DNA of 64,000 bases from NCBI GenBank assembly GCA_029204225.1, contig MU831903.1, positions 1 to 64,000 of the forward strand, read 5' to 3'. The notes under the pieces are model-generated. The model was given only the letters and a program-made list of their open reading frames with translations. It was not told where the DNA came from and did no database searches. Source of the DNA: Diphasiastrum complanatum. Lineage: Eukaryota > Streptophyta > Lycopodiopsida > Lycopodiales > Lycopodiaceae. Position numbers and translations under genes: made by a program. This document shows positions 10,525-21,480 of this stretch, in pieces. Positions within the stretch are counted from its first letter, which is position 1; each line of letters starts with the position of its first letter.

Positions 10525-11770
10525 TGTTGTAAAGCTACCTTTACAAGCTTTACTTCCGGCGCCATCGGCGCCAGCTATGTCCCCGGCGCCAGCAGCGCCC
10601 CTGCTGCTCCCGGCGCCAACGGCGCCGGCGCCGCTCCCGGCGCCACTGTGACCAGAATCCAGCCGGCGCCAAGTTCCTATGGCTGAAAATCTTTGATCGG
10701 TTCTAGCGAAGTCCAGAGAGCTCAGATCGATGTGCAATCACCTCACACGATCTAGGCATGATTAAAGGAAGCCTGGGGATCAATAAAATCTAGAGAAAAA
10801 AAATGACTTTCTAGAAAGAGAAAATTCTAGAGAGAGAAAAACGTGCTTTACCAGCTTGGGTAGAGTGCTTGGTATGAGGGGGGGGTGCCGAATCACACCA
10901 ATACTATAGGGGAGTGCGGGTTGCGACTCAGGGCGAGCTCCAACCAAGTCTCAGCCTCCCTTGCTGGAATGTTGTCATGGCTCTCGCCTTGGCATGCTAG
11001 CGCCCCGGAGACTAGGGTCGGTCACACACTTGAAATGTAACCTTCTCAGATTTATCAATAAAGTGGGATTTTCCTCAAACTGACTCTGATTACCTTCTGG
11101 GTTTCAGTGTTCGGTAAAAGCGCCAGTTGTAAGGCCGCTTTCAAAATTTTTAACTTGGCACATAGCTGAGGGTCGTATCCCGGGACGCCAGCGGTATGCC
11201 GTCGGGACCATTCGGTCCGTGGCGCCAGCGGTATGCTGTCGGGACCATTTGGTCCAAGAACTGGTTGTTTCCATATCTGTCGCGGCTTGTGGTTCTGAGT
11301 GTTCCTTGCATGAACGTGAATGGGTTAAGCTCTTGGGGAACGGGCTCTAACCTGTCGGCTGAGTTGGATGGCTTGCTTGGGTGGATGTTACCTGTTTATG
11401 GCTGTCCAGTCTGGCGTGGCGCCAGGTTGGCTTCCAGCGCTCGTGACGAAGCTTTCAGTTGGTTAAGTCTGATGTAAGTCAGACCGCTTGCTTGGAACGG
11501 ATGTTACTCGTTTGTAATGGAGCTTTGAGTTGGTTAAGTTTGATGTATGTCGGGCGGCTTGCTTGGAGGGAAGTCACCCACGTCGGGACCCTCGATCTGG
11601 CATGGCGCCAGGTTGGATCTCAATGTTGGTTTTCGGAACTTCAAGTTGGTTAAGTCTGATCGTTGTTGGCGAGTTGGCTGCTTGTATGTCAAGTGGGTTT
11701 GGATGGCAAGAGTTGAAGGTTGGGAAGCTAAGTCGTGGTTCTCGGCTCCCTTTGGGATGCCTGTGCTACA
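10525..11770 (+). mobile_element. G-family element copy 2: 5' LTR
   Basis: A 1246-bp LTR from TGTTGTAAAGC to GTGCTACA, followed after TG by the primer site at 11773. It contains eight GGCGCC hexamers between 10558 and 10668, a TCTAGAGAGAGAAAA segment, and AATAAA at 11057-11062, consistent with a U3-R-U5 layout. The matching LTR of copy 3 is 55316-56534 on the minus strand. The Gly-Ala frame 10468-10737 (minus) is a by-product of the GGCGCC repeats. Confidence 0.8.
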
Positions 11771-11772
11771 TG

Positions 11773-11784
11773 TGGTATCAGAGC
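11773..11784 (+). other. primer-binding site of G copy 2
   Basis: TGGTATCAGAGC, the complement of the 3' end of plant initiator tRNA-Met, two bases after the LTR end. The same word follows the LTR of copy 3 (55302-55313). Confidence 0.85.
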
Positions 11785-14027
11785 CGACTGGCCGGTCAGC
11801 TATGTGGATCTCACGGAAATGGCCACGGTTTGGGGTTCATCAAGACAACTGTTGTGCAAGGTGCTGCCCACAGTGTAAGCACGGGTGCGTCCACGGTCGG
11901 GATGGTCGGCAGAACGGGGGACTTGATGAGTCAAGGTGCTGCCCTTGAGGTGTAAGCACGGTCAGTTCTCGCGGTTCGGGCCTGGCGCTGTCTGCACGTA
12001 GGACGGATGAGGCAAAGTGCTGTCTAGGGAGGTGAAAGCACGGTCTGTACCTTGTGGGGTGCGGGGCGACATATTCGAACTGTACGGGTTAACCATTGAT
12101 ACAGAGATGCTGCTCGAATTCGGGTGTAAAGCACGGGTGGTTAGCTGCCGGTGCAGGATAGCTGCCGATCGTTTAGCTATAAGGGTATCGACCAAAAAGT
12201 GGTGGGGCGTGACTGAGGCAATGTGCTGCTTAATGGTGAAAGCACGGATAGTTGGAGGGGTGTCCTATGTGGGCTGATTCCGTGATCGATTTGCATGGGC
12301 GCGGCCAGGCAAAGGTCCGTTGGCAGGACCATCTCAAAGGGGGACCTTGCCTTTGTTACTTGTTAGTAAACCTGCCTGAGTGTCTTACTTGTACGTACTC
12401 GTGGTGAGTCTTAGTACTCGTGCTTTGCCTGGTTTGCATGATTGCTTGTGATACAAGGAGCTGATGGCTCGAGAAGGAACCTTTTCTTTTGAAGGCTGAT
12501 ACCATCAAACAAAGAGGACTACAGAATCTGTGGGGCGGATTCGAAGTTCAAGTACTCACACGTGAACGACAACGAAACGACTCAATGTTTGCAAAGGATG
12601 GATGGCTAGCCTGTTTCTTGGGTTAGTTTCATTTGCGACAACGCCCACCAGACGCAAGCAGGAAGTCAAAAGTTGGAAAGGGCCATTTCAGGGGAGATCT
12701 TCTATGGAGCAGTTGGTCTTCATTTTGGGACGGCCACCTTCGGAACTGAAACTCACTGAGCATGGGTGATATCCAGAATCTGTGGGGCGGATTTGCAGTT
12801 CAAGTACTCACACGTGAACGACAACGAAACGACTCAATGTTTGCAAAGGATGGATGGCTAGCCTATTTCTTGGGTTAGTTTCGTTTGCGACAACGCCCAC
12901 CAGACGCAAGCAGGAAGTCAAAAGTTGGAAAGGGCAATTTCAGGGGAGATCTTCTATGGAGCAGTTGGTCTTCATTTTGGGACGGCCACCTTCGGAACTG
13001 AAACTCACTGAGCATGGGTGGTATCCAGTATCAGTTGGGTTTTTCCTCAAAGGGGAAAAGACTAGGATCCTCTTCAGAGATTGGCAACAAGTTGGATCGA
13101 GCCATAATCCTAGCAGATGGGAAGCAAAGTGTTGGAAAGGCTTTTTGTCCGAAGAACTCTACTCTAAAGTCTGATCAGCTGATTTATTAAGTGGAGGGGA
13201 ACTATCACACACACCTCTCTCTTGGGGCAAATTTTGAATTAAAGTTGATCAAAATGGGGGCAAATTCAAGGTGACCTAGCCATACTCACACGAGGAGACT
13301 GGCGAACTTTGGACCTAATAAGTTGACAAGTTTTTGTTGTGGAAAGGAAAGTTTGTTATAGGCTTTCTCTGGACCAGCAATGATGAGGAAACATATGAGT
13401 ACGCTGGCTTGTGTTACGTGTAAGGCAACTAATCAATGAAGGAACTGAGAAAGTTGAGTCTTGCATGAGAGACTTGGTATTTCGAACGGACGCTAAGGGA
13501 CAGTTCGCGTTGAGATCGGACTAGTGCAAACTCTGGGTGCATGTGTCTGATTCAAAGAGAGCTACTTGAAGCCAAGCTCGATGTACACTTCTTGTTTTGA
13601 CTGTGAGGCAACTGACCAGTGATGGAATTGTGAAAGTCAAGTTTTGCGCGACGGACATGGTGCTTCAAACAAACGCGAAGAGATAGTTTGGATGCGGATC
13701 AAACTGGTGCGACCCTTTGGCTTTCCATGAGGTCAATGGTTACATTTGGGCTGATTCAAAGAGCTACTTTAAGCTAAGTGAGAGGTGCATTGTCTTTGCC
13801 TACCTTAAAGAGCCAAGATGGAAAAGTATCAAGATCAGGCTGGGACAAGGAGAGAAATCAAGGTGCAGAAGCAACAAGGCACGAAGTGGACCATAAAGTG
13901 TGCAATCAAACGATAAATCCTTCGGCTCAGGGAGCCTTGATACTTGTGCGGAACAGAACAAATCTGGAGCTCAGGGAGCTCAACACAAAGTGCATCAAGG
14001 ACAAATCAGGAGCTCAAAGGAGTTCCA
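11785..14027 (+). mobile_element. G-family element copy 2: non-coding interior
   Basis: 2.2 kb between the primer site and the break at about 14027, where homology with copy 1 stops. No gag, protease, integrase, reverse-transcriptase or RNase H motif is seen. The longest frames (11530-11955 spanning the LTR edge; 12854-13174) have no recognisable domains, and the second contains a stop in copy 3. Hence a non-autonomous LTR retrotransposon of the LARD kind. It includes a 252-bp tandem duplication. Its 3' LTR is missing. Confidence 0.7.
12522..13025 (+). repeat. 252-bp tandem duplication inside G copy 2
   Basis: CAGAATCTGTGGGGCGGAT begins at 12522 and again at 12774. The two units are almost identical and both end in GAGCATGGGTG followed by RTATC. 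Copy 3 (about 54310-54570, minus) has a single unit, so the duplication arose in this copy or its lineage. Confidence 0.9.
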
Positions 14028-14086
14028 AAGTCGAAAGTCAGCAGCGACAGGGGTTTTGATTAGATTTGCTTGTAAAACTTAGGTAG
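14028..14086 (-). mobile_element. short interior scrap of an LTR element
   Basis: About 60 bp between the end of G copy 2 and the primer site at 14087. By position it is the first interior sequence of the minus-strand element whose LTR starts at 14099. Confidence 0.4.
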
Positions 14087-14098
14087 GCTCTGATACCA
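14087..14098 (-). other. primer-binding site (initiator tRNA-Met type)
   Basis: GCTCTGATACCA on plus, which is TGGTATCAGAGC on minus, directly followed on the right by the LTR terminus TGCTGAATTC. Confidence 0.8.
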
Positions 14099-14590
14099 TG
14101 CTGAATTCACACATGTGGGACGCTCTATGCATGTATTTTTGATCTCCTAAGTACAATAACACCATAAATATCAGACTAGCATTGGTTGTCAATAGGAAAG
14201 CTGATCATACAAGCAATATTATTGTGTTACAAGCAAGATCTGTCAACAAAACATAAGACAAAGCATCATAAATGCCTCTACTCGACTAGAGAGAGAAAAT
14301 AGCAAGTACAAAACTCATGGAGAGAGAGATGGCACAAAGAGCTTGTCTCTAAATTTGCATTACACACAAATTTCATCATTTTCTCAATGAGAGTACATCA
14401 CATATATATAGATCCATGGACTCTTCTCCTACTTTGAGTTGAATTGGAGTTGTGGATCCACCTCTCAAGCTATCTAGACTTATCCAAGCCACCTCACTAT
14501 GTCTAATTGTGCCACATAGTCTTTTCATGCATTAAATGTGGCATGTAAAGTACAAATGGCAATTCCTATGGTAGCTCGAGTTTCTACTTC
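14099..14590 (-). mobile_element. 5' LTR remnant, copia-type
   Basis: Starts at TGCTGAATTCACACATGTGG next to a primer site, so it is the 3' edge of a minus-strand 5' LTR. It shares TAGAGAGAGAAAAT and the CACATGTG palindrome with the LTRs at 4087 and 57567. The far edge is unclear; gypsy coding sequence starts by about 14605. No internal coding part is attached. Confidence 0.5.
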
Positions 14591-14607
14591 TACCTACCTT
14601 AATTATT

Positions 14608-16065
14608 TTATTCTAAGATGTATACTAAGCCAAAAAAGCTCAACTCATCTTTGGCATTTTTAGGACCCATACTCACAACATTAGATAGATTTTTCAATAT
14701 TTTGACATACTCAACTATATTGGCAGCCCATTCTGGAACTACATCAGCATAAAAAATATGAGCATCCGGGAGTTCATCATCAACTCCCACTTCTTCTCGA
14801 CGTGTCGTCAATCTAGAAAGGTGGTCAGCCAAATAATGTTGTTTTCCGGTCCTAACCACTATCCAAAATTCAAACTCTTGAAGCTGTAAAAGCCATCGTG
14901 TAATACGGCTCGTTGTACAAGGTCAATTTACCAGATATAACAATGGTTGATGGTCAACATAAAAGGCAAAAGGGTTGGCCAAAAGGTAATGTCAAAATTT
15001 CTTAATGCTAAAAATCATGGCAAGGGCCTCCTGTTCGGTGGTAGTGTAGTTAACTTTGGCTTCAATGAGCTGACGGCTCGCAAAGCGGACGGGAAAATCT
15101 TTCTTTTTCTCACCTGGTTGGGTCAACACGATCCCTATTGCATACTTAGATGCATCCGTGAGCACATGAAATTCGATGCTCCAATTTGGAGACCGTAGGA
15201 TTGGGGCGGTGACCAAGGCTTGCTTAATCTTCTGTGTCCACTTAGGTTCAACAGTGAGGCGGTAGAGTGGCAAGGCCAATAATGCAAATAGTAATATAAA
15301 ATATCTATAGTGATTGGCATGGCCCATAAAGGTATAGACATCACGCACTGTTTTGGGCATGGTCATCTCAATTATTTATTTGATCTTATATAGATCAATG
15401 GCAATTCCGTATTGCGATATGATATGCTCTAGCACGATGCCATGAGTTACCCATATTTGGCATTTGGCTGGGTTAAGAGAAATGCCATATCTTCGACATT
15501 GTTGCAGAACTTGTTCCAGACGATTTAAGTGATACCTACAGGCTGAATGTACACACAAATTATCAAGGAATACTTCTAACAATTTTTGAAGAAACTCCTT
15601 GAAGACATGTTGCATAACCCTCTGGAAGGTGCTTGGTGCATTATACAACCCAAATGGCATTACACGAAAAGCATAAGCCCCCCATGCGGTTGCAAAGACA
15701 GTTTTATGCTGGTCTTCAGGTGCTATTTGCACTTGGCTATACCCATTGAATCCGTCGAGGAAACTATTGGCCTCTTCTCCTGCTATTCATTCGAGCACTC
15801 CTTCAATAAAGGGCAGGGGAAAGTGGTCCTTCTTTGTGACTGCATTAAGTTTCTTGAGGTCTACACAAATTCGTAGTTTCCCGTTATTTTTAGGCACAAT
15901 CACAATTGGGGATACCCAGTCGGTATGCTCAATCTCATATATGAATCCAGCTTCTAGTAACTTTTCCAACTCTTGTTGAATCAGTTCGGAGTAATGGGGG
16001 TTGCAGCGATAAGGTTGACTCACTTTCGGTTCGGCACCATCAACTAACAAAATGGTGTGCTGCAC
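14608..16065 (-). pseudogene. gypsy element P: reverse transcriptase and RNase H, degenerate
   Basis: Minus strand, Ty3/gypsy order. 15787-16065 holds the start of the reverse transcriptase (ELEKLLEAGFIYEIEHTDWVSPIVIVPKNNGKLRICVDLKKLN, cited in parts). 15376-15732 continues with FATAWGAYAFRVMPFGLYNAPSTFQ and an altered active site FLDNLCVHS where the family has Y/F-x-DD. 14992-15366 holds the connection and RNase H (DASKYAIGIVLTQPG, TTTEQEALAMI), and 14608-14859 ends with HYLADHLSRL. The pieces are separated by frameshifts, and the D-to-N change in the catalytic box also disables it. No protease or integrase is visible; the sequence ends near 14600 against an LTR remnant. Confidence 0.85.
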
Positions 16066-16635
16066 TACTTCAGGTGGTATTCCCTTCAGATCCTTGTAGG
16101 ACCATGCAAAACAATCACGGTATTCTCATAGGAGGTCTCTTAGATCAGATAGCTCTTCAGTAGTAAGTTGTTCACCTACGGTTAAGGCTTGGCGTAGGGG
16201 TTTGGAATTCTTCAAAACATCACCTAAGGGCAGGGTGACATGACTGGACAATAAAACAGTTAAGGCTTCAGCCCACTCCCTTCTGGTTCTAGGGAGGCGA
16301 AGGGTCCTTCATCAAACTCAGGTTGGATAACCCCTTCCTGGTTCTAGGTTGAGGTAGGAGCATTCACAACTTTGTTTAGTGTACAGGCGATTCCATAGGT
16401 TCTATTGGCCGATTGAGATCACCAATAGGGGCCTTAGCTTGCTCCTCTTGGATCCACTTTTTTATCTTGATATAACGATCTTTTTCTTTTTGTGGGTTGG
16501 GATACTCTCCTGGTCCAGTGGATTTAGTGTAGTGGCTTATAGTATGGGGTTGACTATGCTCCTCGTTCAAAATTCTCTCTACCACTGGGGACTCTTTCAA
16601 GTGTTGGGCACGTGTCTGAACGTAGACAGGGGCTT
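16066..16635 (-). pseudogene. gypsy element P: degenerate gag-pol linker
   Basis: Lies between the zinc-knuckle frame and the reverse transcriptase. A 74-codon frame (16376-16600) is Pro/Glu/Lys rich and lacks a recognisable protease active site. Where the aspartic protease should be, nothing clear remains. Confidence 0.45.
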
Positions 16636-17046
16636 CTAGTTTTGTGGATTTGCTCCCCTATCATGTACAATAGTTGCAAGGTTGACAGGTGCGTCAACTT
16701 GCGGCTCTACTGGTCGGGATGGACAATCTTTATAGCAATGGCCATGGCCACATTCTCTACATATAGGTGTGTAGGTGCCTTTATATGGGCACTCAACGAT
16801 GCGATGGTTCTCTCCACAGCCATAACATTTGATAGGTGCTCTATTTCCATAGAAACATTGTTGTGTGGTAAACAAAGGATAAATAGAAGCTTCAGTTCCA
16901 TCTGAGTAAAAACAGGGGAACCCTTGATCCTCAGGCATATAGACATTCTCAAGGCTGAACTCTAGCTGAGGTTGAGGATCATGACTTGTGGTAGCAAGGT
17001 TTGCTGGGATGATTTGACAGTTCATCTGAGGCCCAAGCTGTCGCAC
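16636..17046 (-). pseudogene. gypsy element P: nucleocapsid zinc knuckles
   Basis: 136 codons with two tandem knuckles, CYGCGENHRIVEC and CRECGHGHCYKDC. Both have C-x2-C-x3-H-x4-C spacing, one residue shorter than the usual C-x2-C-x4-H-x4-C. By family knowledge these bind the genomic RNA. The frame continues the gag fragment to its right after a frameshift. Confidence 0.7.
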
Positions 17047-17262
17047 TACTAAGGCTGGTGCTACGTTATTCGGTCCAGGTAGTGCTAAGCGTTGTTGGGG
17101 TGCTTGTTGGAATGTGGGCCTTTGAAAACTCGTAATTTGGGGACCCTGTTATTGCATCCTCCATTGGTATTGTCGTGTAACGGCTTGTATTCTTGGATTG
17201 TAGATACAAGTAGATGTATCATGATTGTTGGTGTTGCAAATGATGCGAAACATTTGGGCTAT

Positions 17263-18173
17263 CTATCTATTCTGTGGACATTCGTTCGCCGTGTGATTTT
17301 GTTGACATGTGGGACACCAAACATTATCACGCTTGGGAAATTGGTTGACAATAGGCCCTTGTCGTGTGGTATTTTTCAATTTCTGTTCAAAATATTTGGA
17401 TATCTTATCCATCTGTGCCTGGTGGGTTTTATTCATGGTTTCAAGTTGTTGTAACAACAATTGTGTGGCAACATTGGCAAAGGATCCTTCACCTTGAGAT
17501 CTATGGCTTTGGTCAGAGACAATGGCCCGAGAACATTGGGGTTCGTATTCTTCATCGGAGCCTTCATCCTCTTTGCGGATGGCATCATCCATAGCATCAC
17601 GTAAGGTAGCATAGGATTCTGGAGGTCTAAGTTCAAGGCGGATAGATTTCGGGAGACCAGCCATGAACCATATGAGCACGCCTGATCAGGTGCTAAGTGG
17701 GCAAGGCATTCAGTTTTAAGACGTTTGAGTCGTTTGATGTAATCGCATACCCTCTCATCCTTTCTCATTTTGATCTTACTAAGCAATAAAACTGGGCTTT
17801 CAAGGAATCTGGATGATTTCAACCTCTTAACAAAAGAGTCCTTGAGTGATTCCCACTCGTTTCGTTCATGACGCTCAAGGTTGAAATACCACTCACGAGC
17901 GGCATCAGTGAGGTTCATACTAAAGAGTCGGAGTTTTTCTTCCGGAGTTGTCTCTCCATAGACTTCACATGCTTCCTCATAAATTTGAAGGTAGCATGTT
18001 GGGTCAGTAGTACCATCATATCGTGGCAGATCGAGTCTAGGAGCTCGTCGATTATGTGGAATGGCTCCTGGTAATGGTACAACAAAGGCTAACGGGTTGG
18101 GGATCCTTTGGGCTCTTGGTGCCTCAGGTGGTACTGGATTCTCTTGAGATTGGTTTGGATAATTGGCAGCCAT
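17263..18173 (-). pseudogene. gypsy element P: gag
   Basis: Frame 17433-18173 starts MAANYPNQSQENPVPPEAPR and contains a retrotransposon gag domain (PRYDGTTDPTCYLQIYEEAC, AAREWYFNLERHERNEWESL, F.KRLKSSRFLESPV, VCDYIKRLKRLKTECL). A second frame (17263-17679) continues with LIWFMAGLPKSIRLELRPPE and ends in a CPTCQQNHTANEC knuckle (C-x2-C-x3-H-x4-C). The frame shift near 17680 breaks the protein. The ATG at 18173 is the most upstream one in frame with the domain and follows a 1.8-kb leader. Confidence 0.8.
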
Positions 18174-19940
18174 GTCGAACTGCTCTTGGAGATTTTGGGG
18201 TTGGGGATGGCTAGTTGATGGTTCCTGGTCTCCAAGTGAACTTCCTTTCTCTCTCGAGATCCTAGATTTAGTCTTTCAACCTGATCTTAGTTGCATCCAA
18301 AAAAAAGATCTTGTCTAAGTTCGCAGTTGAGAAAAGTATCTTGTTTGGGGATCCAAAAATTCAAATTCTAGGAATGTGAAATTGAGAATGTACGAATGTA
18401 AGCTTTGGAATATGGAATTGGGGAATGAGATCTGGGATTTGTAACAAGTCTCAAGACATGTGGATTTGGAGATTGTCGGAGAGCGAATGAGGGAAGCAAA
18501 TCTGGGGATTTAAGATGGGAATGGAAAACGTGAATATGGAAATTTGGAGAATTGGGAATTGTAGATTTGGGATTCACAAGAGGTCTTGCAGATTTGGGAT
18601 CCCAAAATGGGAAGGCAATTCTAGCAATGTAGCTGGGTGAAACAAAAAGTGTGATGGTTGGAGATAGGATGAGATTTTTGGATCTCCTCTTTGGCCAGTG
18701 ATAAAGGGTGGATGGATGTAGGCTATGCCCAAGGGGGGAGTCAAGATATCAAATTTTGGAGTCCTGGGGTGATTTTGGATTGTATGAAGCTAGGAGTGAA
18801 AAAAGTCCAAATCTATGGATCCTTTGGGAGGTATGGTTCACCCTTCTAGGGATGTCAACATATGTATTAGATCTCTCAGATTTGAAAGAGGCGAGTCAAA
18901 ATATCCAAATTGGATCCTATTGGCCAAAAATAATAAATTTTGGATTTTCTCTGGTTTTGGCCAATCTTGTGGGTATCTTGGTTCTCCTGACTCAAATTAG
19001 CTTCTTCACAAGTAGAGCATGTCACTTGCAAATAGGCGATCCAAGACCTTGAGGGAACAATGAGATATGACACTCACAAAAAGTCTTTCAGATTGGGGAT
19101 CCCAAAAAGTGCAAAAATCAAGATTTTCACACTTTTCAATTCAACATGATGGGTGCTTGGGCTCTTGGTTCGCCCTTTTGATAGGCTGTTTGGGATCCCA
19201 GAAAGTGTAAAAATCAAGATTTTCACACTTTTCAATCTAGAATGATGAGTATTTGGGCTCTTGGCTCGCCCTTTGGATAGTGTACTGGGCTTAATGAGAT
19301 CTATCAAAGGTGAAGGAGGCGAGCCAAGATGGGTTTTACCTAAGGCTGTAGAGGCAAGTTTCTCAAAAACTTTGAAGTCAGATATCTCGGCAATGGTGCA
19401 AGCTCTTGGCTCACCCTTTTGATACAGTCTTCAACAAGTAATTGTCTACTAATTTGAGCTAGGCGAGCCAAGCTGAGTAGTTTTGGAGTTCTGGAGAACC
19501 AAAACAGGTCCAAGGTGTTTTTTTTGAGTAAAATCTTCAGATCTTACTGTTTAGGCTTGTCCCTCTAATAGATGGTAGTTCATTCTCAATTTTATCTTCA
19601 GTTAAGAGGGCGAGGCAAGTTGTCAAGATTTAGGCCTCCAAACATCAGTTGAGAATTCAAGACCCTGTTTGGCAGTTTTGTGAAGTTGCCATAGTCAGAT
19701 TTGGGGAGGCAGATTCATGATGGTTTAAAAATTAGTTTGAAGGCTGTTTTTTTGCATTGTCTTGTGGGGGAATGATAGTTTCATGATAGTTCCTCACATA
19801 CATATGCTCAAAACACCCAAACCAAAAGCATAACAATCATAAAAAATTTGCAAAGTAACCACTAAAAACTAGTGACCAGTCCCTACAACAAAGCCAGTAG
19901 AAAAACAATGAAAAACAACAAAAGTTAGCAAGCATTTGGC
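18174..19940 (-). mobile_element. gypsy element P: long untranslated leader
   Basis: 1.77 kb between primer site and gag with no convincing frame. It is built from loose repeats. A 96-bp unit occurs twice (matching words at 19112 and 19208), and a GGCGAGCCAAG-like word, or its complement, recurs at about 18889, 19147, 19264, 19317, 19410, 19461 and 19611. Long repeat-bearing leaders are known in several plant gypsy lineages; the function here is unknown. Confidence 0.6.
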
Positions 19941-19958
19941 TCCCCGGCATCGGCGCCA
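19941..19958 (-). other. primer-binding site of gypsy element P
   Basis: On the minus strand TGGCGCCGATGCCGGGGA, one base after the LTR end. TGGCGCC-type primer sites are typical of many plant Ty3/gypsy elements. Confidence 0.8.
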
Positions 19959-19959
19959 A

Positions 19960-20855
19960 TGTTGTCAAGAAGTAAAAGGTTTCCACCTTCTCCTCCTAAG
20001 TCATTTGTAGCACGGGAAGTGGGCTCGAACCTAGGAGCCGTGAAGATGCTTGCAAAACAAAAAGTGTTAACATCTACTTCTACTTGCAAACAAATAGCAT
20101 TCCAACCAAAACATCACCAAGATAAGCTAACCATTAACTCTATCTCTCTCACTTCTCTCACATTCTCTTCCAACACACTCACACACACACACTCTTCCAC
20201 CCACTCTCACTCTAACATCCAATCTACTCTTTTTAACCACACTCTACAAGCTTAACTAGAAATAGAAACACTCAAAGAGGAAGCACTTATGCTAAAATGG
20301 GGCTAAAATAGCAAGAACTTAAGCAAATATGCATACTACACAAAGTCACACTAAATTTAGCCAAACACCAAGATTAGCACAAGTGGACCCAAAATGGCAG
20401 CACTTAGCTCTCATACATTAAGGATAGAAATTACATAGAAAGGGCTTCTCTTTATAGAAGGTTGTGGAGTGTCCTTTCCACATTTACTTGTGAGACTAGG
20501 AATTTCAAGTCTCAATATAGAATGCAAGTTCTTTTTAGAATATTGACATTGACTTTTGCATACTTTTTTAAGTCTAAGTTTAAACATTGAGACTTGCAAA
20601 AATTGGTTTCTTGTCCCCTAGCGACTAATGGCACCACAAGTTGGACTTATGCATGCAGGGTGCCATACTTGGGGCCTAACGCAACTTATCTACTGACGGC
20701 TCTTCAAGATGGGCTTATACGCGCAGGATGCCATGCTTCGACCATTAATTATGCAAAATTGATATTTACGTTAGCTTCATCCTTGTAAGGTACTACTTTC
20801 CTAAGTTCTCCCAAGCTCCATTGGGCCCCTTGGGCCTTGTATTCCGGCCCCCACA
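19960..20855 (-). mobile_element. 5' LTR of gypsy element P
   Basis: 896 bp, TGTTGTCAAG at the left end (LTR 3' edge, beside the primer site) to GGCCCCCACA at 20855 (LTR 5' edge). The 5' edge is supported by the second copy of this terminus at 8174-8224, which lies next to a polypurine tract. CT-rich simple sequence lies at about 20140-20220. Short frames within it are not conserved features. Confidence 0.75.
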
Positions 20856-21480
20856 TCAACTGTGCTCTCCTTTCTCCTCATCCCTTCCATGAACTTGCTG
20901 ATACAAAAGTAGGGAAAAAAAAACATGAAAATAAAAAAAACCAAGAGAGATCAAAATATTATAAAAGATCAAAAAATAATCTTAAGAAAATCAAAAATCA
21001 ACCATAAAAAATGACAAATAATATTAGAATGTTGAAAACAATATAAAAAGACAAAATACTGTAAAAAATTCCTAAAAAACACATTTGATATAAACAATTT
21101 CAAAAAAACTAAAAACTAAAAAAAACCTGAAAAAACATTAAAAATTTAGAAAACCCTTAAAAAAGAACCCAAATAATGTCAAATAAAAAAAAATTCAAAA
21201 ATACTCAAAAATAACATAAAAAAATCGAAAAAACCTTAAATAGCATTGCAAATCCTAATATAAAGTGTACCCCTGATTTTTTTCAGGGTTACTACATGGA
21301 GTGCTCGAGAGAAGATGTTCCAATTGTTTTATTTTTTTGAAAAGAAGTGGTTGCATTTGGAAATGTCTTGACTGTTGAATCAAGTGGAACATGTTTTTTT
21401 TAGAGAAGGTGGTTTGGATAAAAGTGTGGTTCTAATTTTAAAGGTGTTTAAAATAGATTGTCCTTTGCCATATTCTCACG
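20856..21480. other. A-rich low-complexity DNA
   Basis: From about 20906 to 21270 the strand is dominated by A-tracts separated by short words. No frame or repeat boundary is seen. It separates the gypsy LTR from the transposon-like reading frames. Confidence 0.6.

Noticed and set aside
10468-10737. Gly-Ala-rich frame (also at 6335-6565 and 7964-8191)
   Set aside because: It is produced by the GGCGCC cluster in the G-family LTR, and its reading frame is not preserved among copies.
11530-11955. 141- and 133-codon overlapping frames in the G 5' LTR
   Set aside because: They cross the LTR/primer-site boundary, overlap each other in two frames, and match no known domain.
12854-13174. 106-codon frame in G copy 2 as a possible element-encoded protein
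   Set aside because: It depends on the private tandem duplication and is interrupted by a stop in copy 3.
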